Under the pieces are notes generated by a model. The model did not search any database. It saw only the letters and a list, made by a program, of their open reading frames with translations, and was not told where the DNA came from. 40,885 nucleotides of DNA from the NCBI GenBank assembly GCA_024278595.1, contig JAJRSW010000052.1, forward strand, positions 1-40,885, read 5' to 3'. The stretch is from Fidelibacterota bacterium (GTDB lineage: Bacteria > Fidelibacterota > UBA8477 > JABMPR01). Positions 16,566 to 25,776 of this stretch are shown here, piece after piece (within the stretch, counting starts at the first letter, position 1; each line of letters opens with the position of its first letter). A program made the translations under genes and the position numbers.

Positions 16566-18539
16566 ATGAAACAATTCATGATCATTATATCAATATTCAG
16601 TCTGAGCCTGGCTCAGGAAGCCGAGCCAACCAATATCCCATGTAAACCTTTAGCTAAGATGGCAAGTCACTATGATCGACTGGCCAAATCTGCCTTAAGA
16701 ACCGATGTTTGGGACTGGAATGTTCATTATTATGACTTGGCGTTTGATATTGATATTGATACTGAAATTATCCAAGGAGTGACAGTGGTGCATTTTACGT
16801 CGAACACCCCCGATCTTGAAAGTATTCAATTGGATCTCAATTCCGGCTTAACGGTTGATTCGGTTTTTCTGGATGGCGCCGTGTTTAATCATGCATCTGA
16901 TATGCTTAGTGTCAGCTTGGCAGGAAGTTATGGGATCGGTGAGCCAGTGGCTGTAGGTATTGCCTACCATGGACATCCTGAAGAGAGTGGGTTTCAGGCG
17001 TTTGAATTTGGGACTCAATATAATGTTGTCGGTGGTATCCCCATGATCTCCACCCTGAGCGAACCCTATGGCGCCCGTACCTGGTGGCCCTGTAAGGATG
17101 TTCCCACAGATAAGGCGGATTCAGTCAGGATCAGCATCACGGTGGATGAAGGATTGACCGCTGTTTCCAACGGCTTGCTCACCTCTGAGGTATCCAATCT
17201 GGATGGCACCAAGACCTGGGTCTGGGAGCATAAATATCCAATAACGACCTATCTGGTTTCCTTGGCGATCACCGAATACGAATACTGGGAAGACACTTTT
17301 TATTTTACGAATGGTGACTCCATGCCCCTGGAATACTGGATGTATCCCAGTTATGCAACCAATACCAATATTGATCGCTGGAATCTCACTGCTAATATGG
17401 TTGGGATATTTAACGAAGTTTATGGTGATTATCCATTCGCAGAAGAGAAGTATGGCATGGCCCAGTTTGGCTGGGGAGGTGCCATGGAGCATCAGACCTG
17501 CTCCAGCATGGGATCCTCAGGGGAAAACACCATTGCCCATGAACTGGCTCACCAATGGTGGGGCGATCTGGTGACCTGTAGTAATTTCCACCATATCTGG
17601 ATCAATGAAGGCTTTGCGACCTATTCAGAAGCCCTCTACTGGGGTGAGAAGAATGGTGAATATGCATATCATGAGCACATGGCTTCTAAGGACAACAATT
17701 ACACCGGATCGATCTACCGTTCTGATACAACTAATGTATGGTCTATCTTTAATTACATTGTCTATGGTAAGGGAGCCTGGACCCTGCACATGTTGAGACA
17801 CGTGATCGGTGATGAGAATTTTTTCGAGACTCTGGCGGAATATCGGGATATCTACCAGTTCAGTCATGCCTCTACTGAAGATTTTCAGAGTGTGGCTGAG
17901 GCTGTTTGGGGCCAGGATCTGGAATGGTTTTTTGATCAATGGATATACGGTTCAGGCAAACCCTGGTATGACTGGTGGTGGAGTGCCGCCCCGGTGGATG
18001 AGTTCGGGAATTCAGAGATCACGGTTCATGTTTCCCAAACTCAGTCTAGTTTTCAGCCGACCTTCAAAATGCCCATCGACCTTAATTTTACAGGGTTAGG
18101 GCAGGATACTACGGTTGTGATCTGGGATTCATTACGATCTCAACAGTTTACTTTTGAACTTGGTTTTGAACCCACTAACCTGCTGTTTGATCCAACTGTC
18201 TGGATCCATAAAAGTGCTGAACAGGTTGCCGGTATTGATGAGCGAGGGCTGCAACCAGGAGAGTTTCAACTGCTGGATGCCTTTCCGAATCCTTTTAATG
18301 CTGAGATCAGTATTCCCTATATCGTCAATTCAACATTTACGGGGGAACTTAAAATTTTTGATCTAAGAGGATCTGAGATCTATGCTCAGAAAATAGCTCA
18401 TTCAGCCTCAGGACAATACCAGCTACGCTGGAACGGACAGAGTGATGCAGGTTATACCCAGACATCCGGGATCTATATTGCCCGCATTCATTCCTTTGAA
18501 GGTGGTAGCGTTTCTCAAAAGATATCCCTGCTTAAATAA
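16566..18539 (+). CDS. Secreted M1-family zinc metallopeptidase (aminopeptidase N-like) with T9SS tail
   Basis: A 657-aa exported gluzincin. A signal peptide (about 1-16, ending LSLAQ) leads into the M1 N-terminal beta domain. The catalytic domain has GGAMEHQ (304-310, the exopeptidase-motif position), the zinc site HELAHQWWGD (His325, Glu326, His329) and the third ligand Glu348 in NEGFATYSE. Residues about 575-657 form a type IX sorting domain (LLDAFPNPFNAEISIPY, LKIFDLRGSEI, SGIYIARI). The protein should be released or anchored at the surface to trim peptides. GAGAGG lies about 5 bases before the ATG, and an upstream terminator makes this an independent unit. Confidence 0.92.
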   Translation: MKQFMIIISIFSLSLAQEAEPTNIPCKPLAKMASHYDRLAKSALRTDVWDWNVHYYDLAFDIDIDTEIIQGVTVVHFTSNTPDLESIQLDLNSGLTVDSVFLDGAVFNHASDMLSVSLAGSYGIGEPVAVGIAYHGHPEESGFQAFEFGTQYNVVGGIPMISTLSEPYGARTWWPCKDVPTDKADSVRISITVDEGLTAVSNGLLTSEVSNLDGTKTWVWEHKYPITTYLVSLAITEYEYWEDTFYFTNGDSMPLEYWMYPSYATNTNIDRWNLTANMVGIFNEVYGDYPFAEEKYGMAQFGWGGAMEHQTCSSMGSSGENTIAHELAHQWWGDLVTCSNFHHIWINEGFATYSEALYWGEKNGEYAYHEHMASKDNNYTGSIYRSDTTNVWSIFNYIVYGKGAWTLHMLRHVIGDENFFETLAEYRDIYQFSHASTEDFQSVAEAVWGQDLEWFFDQWIYGSGKPWYDWWWSAAPVDEFGNSEITVHVSQTQSSFQPTFKMPIDLNFTGLGQDTTVVIWDSLRSQQFTFELGFEPTNLLFDPTVWIHKSAEQVAGIDERGLQPGEFQLLDAFPNPFNAEISIPYIVNSTFTGELKIFDLRGSEIYAQKIAHSASGQYQLRWNGQSDAGYTQTSGIYIARIHSFEGGSVSQKISLLK

Positions 18540-18540
18540 C

Positions 18541-18679
18541 CCTTCGATGAACTCAGGGACCACCCTTCGATGAACTCAGGGACCACCCTTTGACAGGCTC
18601 AGGGACCACCCTTTGACAGGCTCAGGGACCACCCTTCGACAGGCTCAGGGACCACCCTTCGACAGGCTCAGGGAACCAC
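18541..18679. repeat. Tandem array of six 23-bp units
   Basis: The array starts one base after the aminopeptidase stop codon. Each unit has the core CCTTCGACAGGCTCAGGG followed by ACCAC. The first two units carry GATGAA in place of GACAGG, units 3 and 4 carry CTTTGA, and the last unit has one extra A. A truncated seventh copy (CCTTCG) ends it. The core resembles a short motif often seen repeated between genes in environmental genomes. The rest of this 326-bp gap (18680-18865) shows only a short ATTGGG/CCCAAT inverted repeat at 18831-18848. Confidence 0.9.
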
Positions 18680-18865
18680 CCTTCGTAATGTGTCCTGGGC
18701 TAGTGGACTGGCTATTGAGCTTGTCTGCCTGGTGGTTGCTCAAAGTGATCAAAAGGATCATTTCCGCCCCAGCCCGCTTTGCATGCTGTAAAATAGTGGT
18801 TTGGCAACATATTTGCCTTTAAGACGCTGAATTGGGAGGAGCCCCAATAATGACGTTAGGAAGGC

Positions 18866-19057
18866 ATGAAAGAAGATAGAAAAACAGGGTATTTAGCTTT
18901 GATCGTTGGCGCTATCTCCATGGCAGAAGCGTGGCTTAACATCATAAACGGCCGAGCTGACCTTGTTGAGATCTTTTTTTTGGGTCTCGGTCTGGTTGCC
19001 AGCCTGGCTGGTATTGGTCTAATACTGCAGATTCACAAGACTCCGGCACAAGATTAA
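18866..19057 (+). CDS. Small two-helix membrane protein, unknown function
   Basis: A 63-aa ORF with a charged N-terminus (MKEDRKTG), two hydrophobic segments (about 8-25 and 35-56) separated by a short polar loop, and a polar tail. AGGAAGG directly precedes the ATG, with the AGGA part 4 bases away, so initiation is plausible. An 8-T run (18973-18981) encodes part of the second segment. Coding status rests on the ribosome site and the membrane pattern only. It lies between a tandem repeat and an Rrf2 regulator gene. Confidence 0.5.
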   Translation: MKEDRKTGYLALIVGAISMAEAWLNIINGRADLVEIFFLGLGLVASLAGIGLILQIHKTPAQD

Positions 19058-19141
19058 TCCATGGATCACAAACTGACCAGCTTCCAATATTATCCGGTCA
19101 ATCCTAAACTTAATCTGGGATTTCTCGCTATTAAGAGTAAT

Positions 19142-19170
19142 ATTCTCACAAATAGTATTTTGCTGAGAAT
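19142..19170. promoter_or_regulatory. Inverted repeat upstream of the Rrf2 regulator gene
   Basis: ATTCTCA (19142-19148) and TGAGAAT (19164-19170) are perfect 7-bp arms separated by 15 bases, 51 bases before the GTG start. Rrf2 proteins often repress their own promoters at dyad sites, so this is a candidate autoregulatory site. It does not match a published IscR consensus that I can recall. Confidence 0.3.
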
Positions 19171-19220
19171 GTCACCCCGAAGTGGGAATAAACACTGGTC
19201 GTTAAACAAGGAGTAATAGT

Positions 19221-19622
19221 GTGATTCGGTTAACAAAAGCTGTAGAATATGGTCTGAGGGCTATCCGGTATCTGGTTGAGAGTGGTGAAGAAGCCCGCAT
19301 CAGCATTGGTGATATATCCCTTCATAAAAAGATTCCTGAACCCTTTTTAAGAAAATTATTCAAACCGCTGGTGCAACAAGGTATCATTAACAGTACCCGC
19401 GGTGTCTCTGGTGGCGTGCGCCTCGCCCGTAAACCGAGCGATATCACAGTTCTGGAAGTAGTCGAAGCTCTGGAAGGACCCCTGGCTTTAAATGAATGTC
19501 TTTTAGAGGATGTCAGCTGTGAATTCCTCGATGAATGTGGTATGCATGATGTCTGGGAAGAAGCACAGGCTGCCATGGCAAAAGTCCTGAGGTCGAAAAA
19601 TCTCACTGATCTGACCAAGTAA
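19221..19622 (+). CDS. Rrf2-family transcriptional regulator with Fe-S type cysteines
   Basis: A 133-aa winged-helix regulator. The N-terminus RLTKAVEYGLRAIRYLVE, the recognition region IPEPFLRKLFKPLVQQGII and the wing RGVSGGVRLAR are characteristic of Rrf2/IscR/NsrR proteins. Cys93, Cys100 and Cys106 (C-x6-C-x5-C) occupy the place of the three Fe-S ligands, so it may sense iron-sulfur status, oxygen or nitric oxide. The start is GTG 19221 with AAGGAG about 7 bases upstream. The transketolase-like gene begins 40 bases downstream, making that gene and the next ones possible targets as well as itself. Confidence 0.88.
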   Translation: MIRLTKAVEYGLRAIRYLVESGEEARISIGDISLHKKIPEPFLRKLFKPLVQQGIINSTRGVSGGVRLARKPSDITVLEVVEALEGPLALNECLLEDVSCEFLDECGMHDVWEEAQAAMAKVLRSKNLTDLTK

Positions 19623-19662
19623 TCCTGACAACCAAATATAGTAGATTTTTAAAGAGGGAAAT

Positions 19663-21987
19663 ATGACAAACGAAACGTCAACATTGCAATCCACCACAGG
19701 TTTATTTCCAAGGTGGGAAAAGATCAAGGACATGACAGATCAATTGATCGATATGATGCTCAACTTGAGGCAAAGTGGACATCCTGGCGGTTCACGATCC
19801 AAAGTACATATGCTGGTATCCTTGTTTTTGGGTGGCGCGATGCGCTGGGATATCAGAAACCCACAAAAAAGATTTGGCGACAAATTCATCCTTTCTGCTG
19901 GTCATGTGGTACCTGGTATGTATGCATTACTGGCTGTGTTCAATGAGTCATTGAGGCGCAAATATACGCAGACTGGCGATGAACGTTATAAATTGGCTGC
20001 TGCTGACCGCGTACTGACCTGGGAGGATCTCCTAACCTTGAGAAACAAGGGCGGTTTACCTGGACATGCTGAAATGGCTGGCAAAACGAATATTTTTAAG
20101 GCCAACACTGGTCCCTCCGGTCATGGTATGCCTGTCGCTGTCGGTGAAGCGATGGCACTCAAATACGCCGGCGCAGGGGAAGTGCGGGTGTTTGCGGTTG
20201 AGGGTGAAGGCGGATTGACTCCAGGAGCAACGCATGAATCTCTAAATTCAGCCTATGGCTTAGGTCTTGGAAATCTGCACTTCCTGGTTGATTGGAATGA
20301 TTTCGGCATCGATGATCGTCCCTTCTCATCGGTTGTCAATGGAACACCTGAAGATTGGTTCGCCCCGCATGGCTGGCGGGTATATGGTACCGAAAATGGC
20401 TCGGAATGGGCTGGGACTTTTAGCGCTCTTATGGATATGGTTTCCGCCGGAAATACTGACGGAACGCCGTCCATGGCCTGGTTCAAGACTCGCAAAGGAC
20501 GCGGCTATGGGGTCTACGACAATAAATCTCATGGGGCGGCCCACAAATTCAATAATGCTACCTACTGGGAAACAAAAAAAGAGTTTATGGATAAATATGG
20601 GATCCGGTTCGAAGGCTATAATGAAGCAGGTCCAGAAGCAAAATTAGAGCGGGTTGAACAAGCTCGTACCAACATGGAACGGGTCTTTCAGGTGTTTGAT
20701 CAGGATCCAGGATTGGTGGATTATCTCGCTGATCGACTGGTTGAATTGGGTGAGGCAGTGCCTGAAGATGATGAAAAAGTCTGGGTGGACACCAGTAAAA
20801 ACCCACTAAATGATCCAACACTGACAGATATCCAGGGCTTGCCTGATGAACTTTTTGTTAAGCCAGGGGAACTTGCTCCCAACCGTGGAGGCCTGGCCAA
20901 ATACGCGGCCTGGTTAAATGGTTATGTCAGCAAGAATTATGGTCGACCGCTGTTCCTGGCCATGTCTGCTGATCTGGCGGACTCGACTAATATTTCCGGG
21001 TTTGGGAAGCCCTCCGGTGATTTTGAGGGCTATGGCTTCTACGACCGAAATGGGAATACCAGAGGTGTCATGTTGCCCCAGGCCATTACTGAATTTGCCA
21101 ACGCCGGTATCTGTACCGGAATTGCCGCCACCAACTTTGCTAGCGATCCTGAAGCAGAATTCAACGGTTTTTTTGCGGCCTGCTCAACCTACGGCTCCTT
21201 CTCATATCTGAAATATGGTCCCTTCCGCATCTTTAGTCAGATGGCTCAGGATGCTGATGTGAAATTGGGTAAAGTGCTTTGGATCGCCGGTCATTCCGGA
21301 CCAGAGACCGCTGAAGATTCCCGAACCCACTTTGGGATCTATTCACCAGCGGTTACTCAACTTTTCCCCAAGGGAAAAGTAATAAATCTGTATCCCTGGG
21401 AGCATAATGAAGTGGCCCCCATGATGACCGCGGCCCTGGCGACTGATGTGGCTATCATTGCTTTGCATCTCACCCGTCCAGGCGTCACCATTCCAGACAG
21501 GAAGAAATTGGGGATGGCGTCACACCTGGATGCAGCCAAGGGTGCCTATCTGATCAGGGATTATAAAATTGGCCTGCCCAAAATGGGAACGATCTTTGTC
21601 CAGGGCACAGCCACAACTGCAAATGTGATCAAGCTCCTGCCGGAGTTAAATAATAGGGGTCTGAATGTGAAGCTGGTGGCAGCGGTCAGTCCTCAGTTAT
21701 TCGCCAGGCAATCTGAGGCTTATCAGCAGGATACCGTCAGTGAGGCGGATTGGCTGAACTCCACTTTTATAACCAATGCTTCAGCAGTTGCCATGCAGGA
21801 TTGGACAGGTAATCGCCTCTCAATTGAATACGCCATGACCGCTGACTGGGACAACAACTGGCGTTCAGGGGGCTCTTTGGATGAAGTCATCGAGGAAGCC
21901 CATCTTTCTGAGCGTTGGCTGCTGGAAGGCATCGAGCGTTTTGTAAATGACCGTGAAACACGCATGAAACATCTTGGGATGAGTTAA
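19663..21987 (+). CDS. Transketolase-like TPP enzyme, divergent and long
   Basis: A 774-aa TPP-dependent enzyme with the transketolase layout. The N-terminal TPP domain has SGHPGGSRSKVHM and PSGHGMPVAVGEAMALKY. The pyrophosphate-binding stretch reads GEGGLTPGATHESL...NLHFLVDWNDF, with Glu for the usual Asp of GDG. The pyrimidine domain has a Glu in PQAITEFANAGI where the catalytic Glu is expected, then GHSGPETAEDSRTHFGIYSP. Typical transketolases are about 660 aa, so this is roughly 110 residues longer. It may act in the pentose phosphate pathway or on another ketose/2-oxo substrate. AGAGGGA precedes the ATG; an aminotransferase gene follows after 33 bases. Confidence 0.78.
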   Translation: MTNETSTLQSTTGLFPRWEKIKDMTDQLIDMMLNLRQSGHPGGSRSKVHMLVSLFLGGAMRWDIRNPQKRFGDKFILSAGHVVPGMYALLAVFNESLRRKYTQTGDERYKLAAADRVLTWEDLLTLRNKGGLPGHAEMAGKTNIFKANTGPSGHGMPVAVGEAMALKYAGAGEVRVFAVEGEGGLTPGATHESLNSAYGLGLGNLHFLVDWNDFGIDDRPFSSVVNGTPEDWFAPHGWRVYGTENGSEWAGTFSALMDMVSAGNTDGTPSMAWFKTRKGRGYGVYDNKSHGAAHKFNNATYWETKKEFMDKYGIRFEGYNEAGPEAKLERVEQARTNMERVFQVFDQDPGLVDYLADRLVELGEAVPEDDEKVWVDTSKNPLNDPTLTDIQGLPDELFVKPGELAPNRGGLAKYAAWLNGYVSKNYGRPLFLAMSADLADSTNISGFGKPSGDFEGYGFYDRNGNTRGVMLPQAITEFANAGICTGIAATNFASDPEAEFNGFFAACSTYGSFSYLKYGPFRIFSQMAQDADVKLGKVLWIAGHSGPETAEDSRTHFGIYSPAVTQLFPKGKVINLYPWEHNEVAPMMTAALATDVAIIALHLTRPGVTIPDRKKLGMASHLDAAKGAYLIRDYKIGLPKMGTIFVQGTATTANVIKLLPELNNRGLNVKLVAAVSPQLFARQSEAYQQDTVSEADWLNSTFITNASAVAMQDWTGNRLSIEYAMTADWDNNWRSGGSLDEVIEEAHLSERWLLEGIERFVNDRETRMKHLGMS

Positions 21988-22020
21988 GCTCCCGTCCGAA
22001 AACAAATATAGAGGGAACGT

Positions 22021-23214
22021 ATGAGAAAGTTTGCAAGTCGTTATGACCGTCTCGGAACAGAGACAGCCTTTGCTGTGGGTGCTGATGCAGCCGCCTGGGC
22101 CGCCAAAGATAACCATGTGTATCCATTCCATCTTGGGGATATGAATATTGCTACTCCGGAATATATCCTGGATGCTGCACTACAGGCAGCCCGGGATGGC
22201 AAGACCGGTTATGCACCCGGTCCTGGTATATTGCCGCTGCGGGAGGCTCTGGCGGTGGATATCGGGATGGCGCGCGGGTTGAATTTGAGCGCTGAAAATA
22301 TTTCAGTCCAACCCGGTGGCAAACCTGTGATTGGAAAATTCTTGGCGACGCTCCTGGAAGAAGGTGCTGAAGCTCTTTATCCCAACCCTGGATATCCTAT
22401 ATATGAATCTCAGATCGAGTATCTGGGAGGTAAGGCGCTACCCTACGGTTATGTAGCTACCGAAAGTGGGTTTGAGATCAACAGAGCTGAAATCGAGAGT
22501 CAGATCACGGAAAACACCAGCATTCTTATCTACAATAATTACCAGAACCCCATTGGTGCTGAATCGACTGAAGCAGAGATGCGCTGGCTGGCAGACCTGG
22601 CTTTGAAACATGATCTCTGGGTGTTGTCCGATGAAGCTTATTTCGAAGTTCGTTACAGCGGTCGCAGTAAAAGTATTGCCTCGCTGCCGGACATGGCTGA
22701 AAGAACGGTCATTCTCTACACTTTTTCAAAAAAATTCGCCATGACGGGCTGGCGGTTGGGCTGTGCAGCCGGTCCCAAAGATGTCATCGAAGCTATCTCA
22801 AAATTCAATACCAATCAGGAGTCCTGTTCGAATCATTTTGTCCAGGCCGCTGGCATCGCAGCCCTGAACGGTCCTGCTGAACCTCAGAACTCCATACTGG
22901 TTGAATTGAAATTGCGGCGTGATGCCCTGGTTCAGGCCTTGCTGGATATCGATGGTGTGAAGGTCTCCACACCGGAAACCACCTTTTATCTGTTCCCGGA
23001 TGTCACCGATATCTTCAAGCGCAAGGGCTATTCAGACGCCACCAAATTCCGCCTGGATGCACTACATGAAACCGGTGTTTCATTCTGCTCCAGAGAACAT
23101 TTTGGCCGGCCTCTGCCAGGTGAGGATAAAGTGTTTATCCGCTTCGCCTATAGTGGTATCAATGTTGATCAGATCCAGGAAGGTCTGGCAGCATTAAAAA
23201 TATTCTGGGAATAG
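22021..23214 (+). CDS. PLP-dependent class I/II aminotransferase
   Basis: A 397-aa fold-type I aminotransferase. Visible features are GYAPGPGILPLREALA near residue 64, the PNPGYPIYE motif, NNYQNPIGA (the NP-G motif contacting the substrate), SDEAYFEV with the Asp that binds the PLP nitrogen, and the Schiff-base Lys in FSKKFAMTGWRLG (Lys237). The carboxylate-binding Arg is in VFIRFAYSG near the C-terminus. It belongs to the aspartate/aromatic aminotransferase group, but the amino acid used cannot be read from sequence. GAGGGA lies about 4 bases before the ATG. The short spacing from the transketolase-like gene suggests one transcript. Confidence 0.88.
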   Translation: MRKFASRYDRLGTETAFAVGADAAAWAAKDNHVYPFHLGDMNIATPEYILDAALQAARDGKTGYAPGPGILPLREALAVDIGMARGLNLSAENISVQPGGKPVIGKFLATLLEEGAEALYPNPGYPIYESQIEYLGGKALPYGYVATESGFEINRAEIESQITENTSILIYNNYQNPIGAESTEAEMRWLADLALKHDLWVLSDEAYFEVRYSGRSKSIASLPDMAERTVILYTFSKKFAMTGWRLGCAAGPKDVIEAISKFNTNQESCSNHFVQAAGIAALNGPAEPQNSILVELKLRRDALVQALLDIDGVKVSTPETTFYLFPDVTDIFKRKGYSDATKFRLDALHETGVSFCSREHFGRPLPGEDKVFIRFAYSGINVDQIQEGLAALKIFWE

Positions 23215-23310
23215 CTGATATTCCAGATTTGGATACAGAATTTTTTTTAACATTTAATAACTGGATGGCATCCTGATAATGGGTGTCATCTTGATTTGGG
23301 GAAATCGGAT

Positions 23311-25578
23311 ATGATTACCAAAAAAGATGCCTTGCACTACCATAGTATGGGCAAACGAAAAGGGAAGATAGAGGTTGTTTCCACAAAACCTTTCGTGACC
23401 CAAAGAGACTTGAGCCTGGCCTATTCCCCAGGTGTTGCTTTCCCCTGTCTGGCCATCGAAGAAGATCCAGCTCTGGCCAATGAATACACAGCGCGTGGTA
23501 ATCTGGTAGCTGTGATCTCGAATGGTACTGCGGTACTGGGGCTAGGGAACATCGGGGCCCTGGCCGGCAAGCCAGTTATGGAAGGCAAGGGGGTCCTTTT
23601 TAAACGGTTCGCCGATATTGATGTGTTCGATCTGGAGCTTGATACGGAAGATCCTGATAAATTCATCGAAGCGGTAAAATTGCTGGAGCCCACCTTTGGA
23701 GGCATCAACCTGGAGGACATCAAGTCACCTGAATGTTTCTATATTGAAAAGAAACTCAAAGAGCAGATGAATATTCCGGTGTTCCATGATGACCAGCATG
23801 GAACCGCAATCATTTCGGCGGCTGCGCTACTCAATGCCGTTGAGGTGGTCGGGAAGCAGATGTCTGAGATCAAGATAGTTGTTTCTGGCGCTGGCGCTTC
23901 CGCCCTGTCCTGCAGCGCACATTATATCCGAATGGGTGCCAAACGTGAGAATCTCATCATGTGTGATTCTCGGGGTGTGATCTACAAGGGTCGCGAAGTA
24001 GGGATGAATGAATATAAACTGCCCTTTGCCAACGATACAAAAGCCCGCACTGTTCAGGAGGCTCTGGCTGGTGCTGATGTGTTTATCGGTCTGTCAAAAA
24101 AAGATATTATCAGTGGTGATGATCTGAAAATCATGGCTCCTGACCCCATTATTTTTGCCATGGCTAATCCAGACCCGGAGATTACCTATCCTGAAGCCAT
24201 GGCTGCCCGACCAGATGCCATCATGGGTACAGGAAGATCTGATTATCCGAATCAGGTGAATAATGTTCTGGGGTTCCCGTTTATTTTTAGAGGAGCATTG
24301 GATGTGCAGGCCACCGAGATCAATGAAGAGATGAAAGTGGCTGCTACCTTGGCTTTGTCCCAGCTTGCCAAAGAAGACACACCGGATGAGGTCATTGAAG
24401 TTTATGGCTTGGATCATCTGGAGTTTGGAAGAGACTATCTGATTCCCAAACCCTTTGATCCCCGGGTACTGCTCTGGGAGTCGGTTGCAGTTGCCAAGGC
24501 TGCCATGGAATCTGGTGTGGCTGGACGGACCATCGATCTGGATGAATACCGGGAAGAACTGGAAGCACGTCTGGGAAAAGGACGTGAATTTATGCGGACC
24601 CTCTATAACCGGGCCAAGCGTGCCCCTAAGCGAGTAATCTATCCGGAAGGCGAGAACGAACGGATCATCCGGGCCAGTCTTCTGGTTCGTCAAGAAGGTA
24701 TTGCGGAGCCGATCCTGGTTGGTAGAAAAGCCAAGATCAAAGAGACGGCCAAGGCTTTGAACATTCCCCTGGATGGCCTGACCATCGTGGATCCCATGAA
24801 ATGTGAGCATCGTCAGAAATTCATCCAGAAGTTTTATGAAATGCGACAACGCAAGGGGGTCACCCAGACCGGCGCCAAGCGCTTTATGGAACGACGTTAT
24901 AATTTTGCTGCCATGATGCTGCACATGGGTGAGGCGGATGCTATGATCTCCGGCATTACCCAACAGTATCCTGATGCATTAAGACCGGTTATGCAGATCA
25001 TCAAGACCCGTCCAGATACAAAACATGTGGCCGGATTATTCTTACTGATTTTTAAAGAGGGTATGAAGATCTTTGCTGATGTTTCGGTAAATATTGATCC
25101 CACGGCTGAAGTGCTTTCAGAGATTGCGCTCATGGCAGCTGAAGAAGCCCGGCGCTGGAGAATGACGCCCCGAGTGGCGATGCTGAGTTACTCAAATTTT
25201 GGAGCCTCGAATCATGCCCATGCTGAAAAGGTACGGGAAGCTGTTAGACTAGTACATGAAAAGGATCCTGAACTCATGATCGATGGGGAAATGAATGCAG
25301 ATGTTGCCATAACTCCGGCACTTCAAGAGGAGCATTATCCATTTAGTGTGCTCCGGGGCTCAGCCAATGTGCTGATCTTCCCTGATCTCCAATCCGCTAA
25401 TTTAAGCTATAAGCTGGTCCACCGGTTGAGTGATGCTGAAGCTATCGGACCGATCCTGGTTGGCATGGAAAAACCGGTTCACATTCTACAGGTCGGCTCT
25501 ACCAGTGCGCAGGACGTAGCAAACATGACCGCAATTGCTGTAGTGGATGCTCAGGAACAAGCCAATAACCAGGGATAA
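23311..25578 (+). CDS. maeB: MaeB-type malic enzyme fused to a phosphotransacetylase-like domain
   Basis: A 755-aa two-domain protein, the usual MaeB length. Malic enzymes decarboxylate malate oxidatively to pyruvate, making NADPH in this class. The N-terminal half has [14 protein letters not shown] with the catalytic Tyr, [18 protein letters not shown], the metal-site motif [11 protein letters not shown] and a dinucleotide fold at [13 protein letters not shown]. From about residue 430 the phosphate acetyltransferase-like domain begins ([15 protein letters not shown]), continuing through [16 protein letters not shown]; in MaeB this part is regulatory and senses acyl-CoA. I prefer ATG 23311, with GGGGA about 8 bases upstream, over TTG 23296. 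It supplies pyruvate that PFOR could use. Confidence 0.93.
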   Translation: MITKKDALHYHSMGKRKGKIEVVSTKPFVTQRDLSLAYSPGVAFPCLAIEEDPALANEYTARGNLVAVISNGTAVLGLGNIGALAGKPVMEGKGVLFKRFADIDVFDLELDTEDPDKFIEAVKLLEPTFGGINLEDIKSPECFYIEKKLKEQMNIPVFHDDQHGTAIISAAALLNAVEVVGKQMSEIKIVVSGAGASALSCSAHYIRMGAKRENLIMCDSRGVIYKGREVGMNEYKLPFANDTKARTVQEALAGADVFIGLSKKDIISGDDLKIMAPDPIIFAMANPDPEITYPEAMAARPDAIMGTGRSDYPNQVNNVLGFPFIFRGALDVQATEINEEMKVAATLALSQLAKEDTPDEVIEVYGLDHLEFGRDYLIPKPFDPRVLLWESVAVAKAAMESGVAGRTIDLDEYREELEARLGKGREFMRTLYNRAKRAPKRVIYPEGENERIIRASLLVRQEGIAEPILVGRKAKIKETAKALNIPLDGLTIVDPMKCEHRQKFIQKFYEMRQRKGVTQTGAKRFMERRYNFAAMMLHMGEADAMISGITQQYPDALRPVMQIIKTRPDTKHVAGLFLLIFKEGMKIFADVSVNIDPTAEVLSEIALMAAEEARRWRMTPRVAMLSYSNFGASNHAHAEKVREAVRLVHEKDPELMIDGEMNADVAITPALQEEHYPFSVLRGSANVLIFPDLQSANLSYKLVHRLSDAEAIGPILVGMEKPVHILQVGSTSAQDVANMTAIAVVDAQEQANNQG

Positions 25579-25632
25579 AAGATTTAACCAGAGCATAAGT
25601 CTAATATTGTATTTAATGCTGAGATCAATTAT

Positions 25633-25653
25633 TGTGGCATAGTGATTGCCACA
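25633..25653. promoter_or_regulatory. Perfect inverted repeat with a GG-N10-GC pattern before the nuo operon
   Basis: TGTGGCA (25633-25639) and TGCCACA (25647-25653) are perfect 7-bp arms around TAGTGAT. The same bases contain TGGCA-N6-TTGC with GG (25636-25637) and GC (25648-25649) exactly ten bases apart, the layout of a sigma-54 -24/-12 promoter. It may instead be a repressor site or an RNA hairpin just upstream of the ribosome site of the 33-aa ORF. These readings compete. Confidence 0.4.
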
Positions 25654-25669
25654 GGGGAGAGGTCAATTG

Positions 25670-25771
25670 ATGGGTAATAGTCCAGAATATAGGGCTTGGG
25701 ATTCGGTGCTTGAAGAGCCATTGGGTACCGTCTATATTGGCGCGCGAATGTTGAAAGAAAGGGCACTTTAG
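25670..25771 (+). CDS. Possible 33-aa small protein or leader peptide before nuoA
   Basis: A short ORF encodes a 33-residue soluble peptide with the centre RAWDSVLEEPLGTVYIGARM. A strong purine run, GGGGAGAGG, lies about 7 bases before its ATG, better than the site in front of nuoA. The stop codon ends 5 bases before the nuoA ATG, so translation of this ORF could feed ribosomes to nuoA. No transmembrane segment is present. If the upstream GG-N10-GC element were the promoter, transcription would start inside this ribosome site, which would argue against translation. Confidence 0.4.
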   Translation: MGNSPEYRAWDSVLEEPLGTVYIGARMLKERAL

Positions 25772-25776
25772 ATATC

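Noticed and set aside
18541-18679. Possible CRISPR array
   Set aside because: The 23-bp units abut directly with no unique spacers, and no cas genes are near.
18613-18822. ORF of 69 codons across the tandem repeat
   Set aside because: Its N-terminal half is only translated repeat (PFDRLREP type) and it has no ribosome site.
24094-24963. Antisense ORF of 289 codons inside the malic enzyme gene
   Set aside because: It lies wholly opposite the strongly conserved maeB gene, resembles no family, and is explained by codon bias on the other strand.
25632-25654. Rex (redox repressor) operator
   Set aside because: It starts with TTGTG but lacks the AA/TT core and the 18-bp length of Rex sites.
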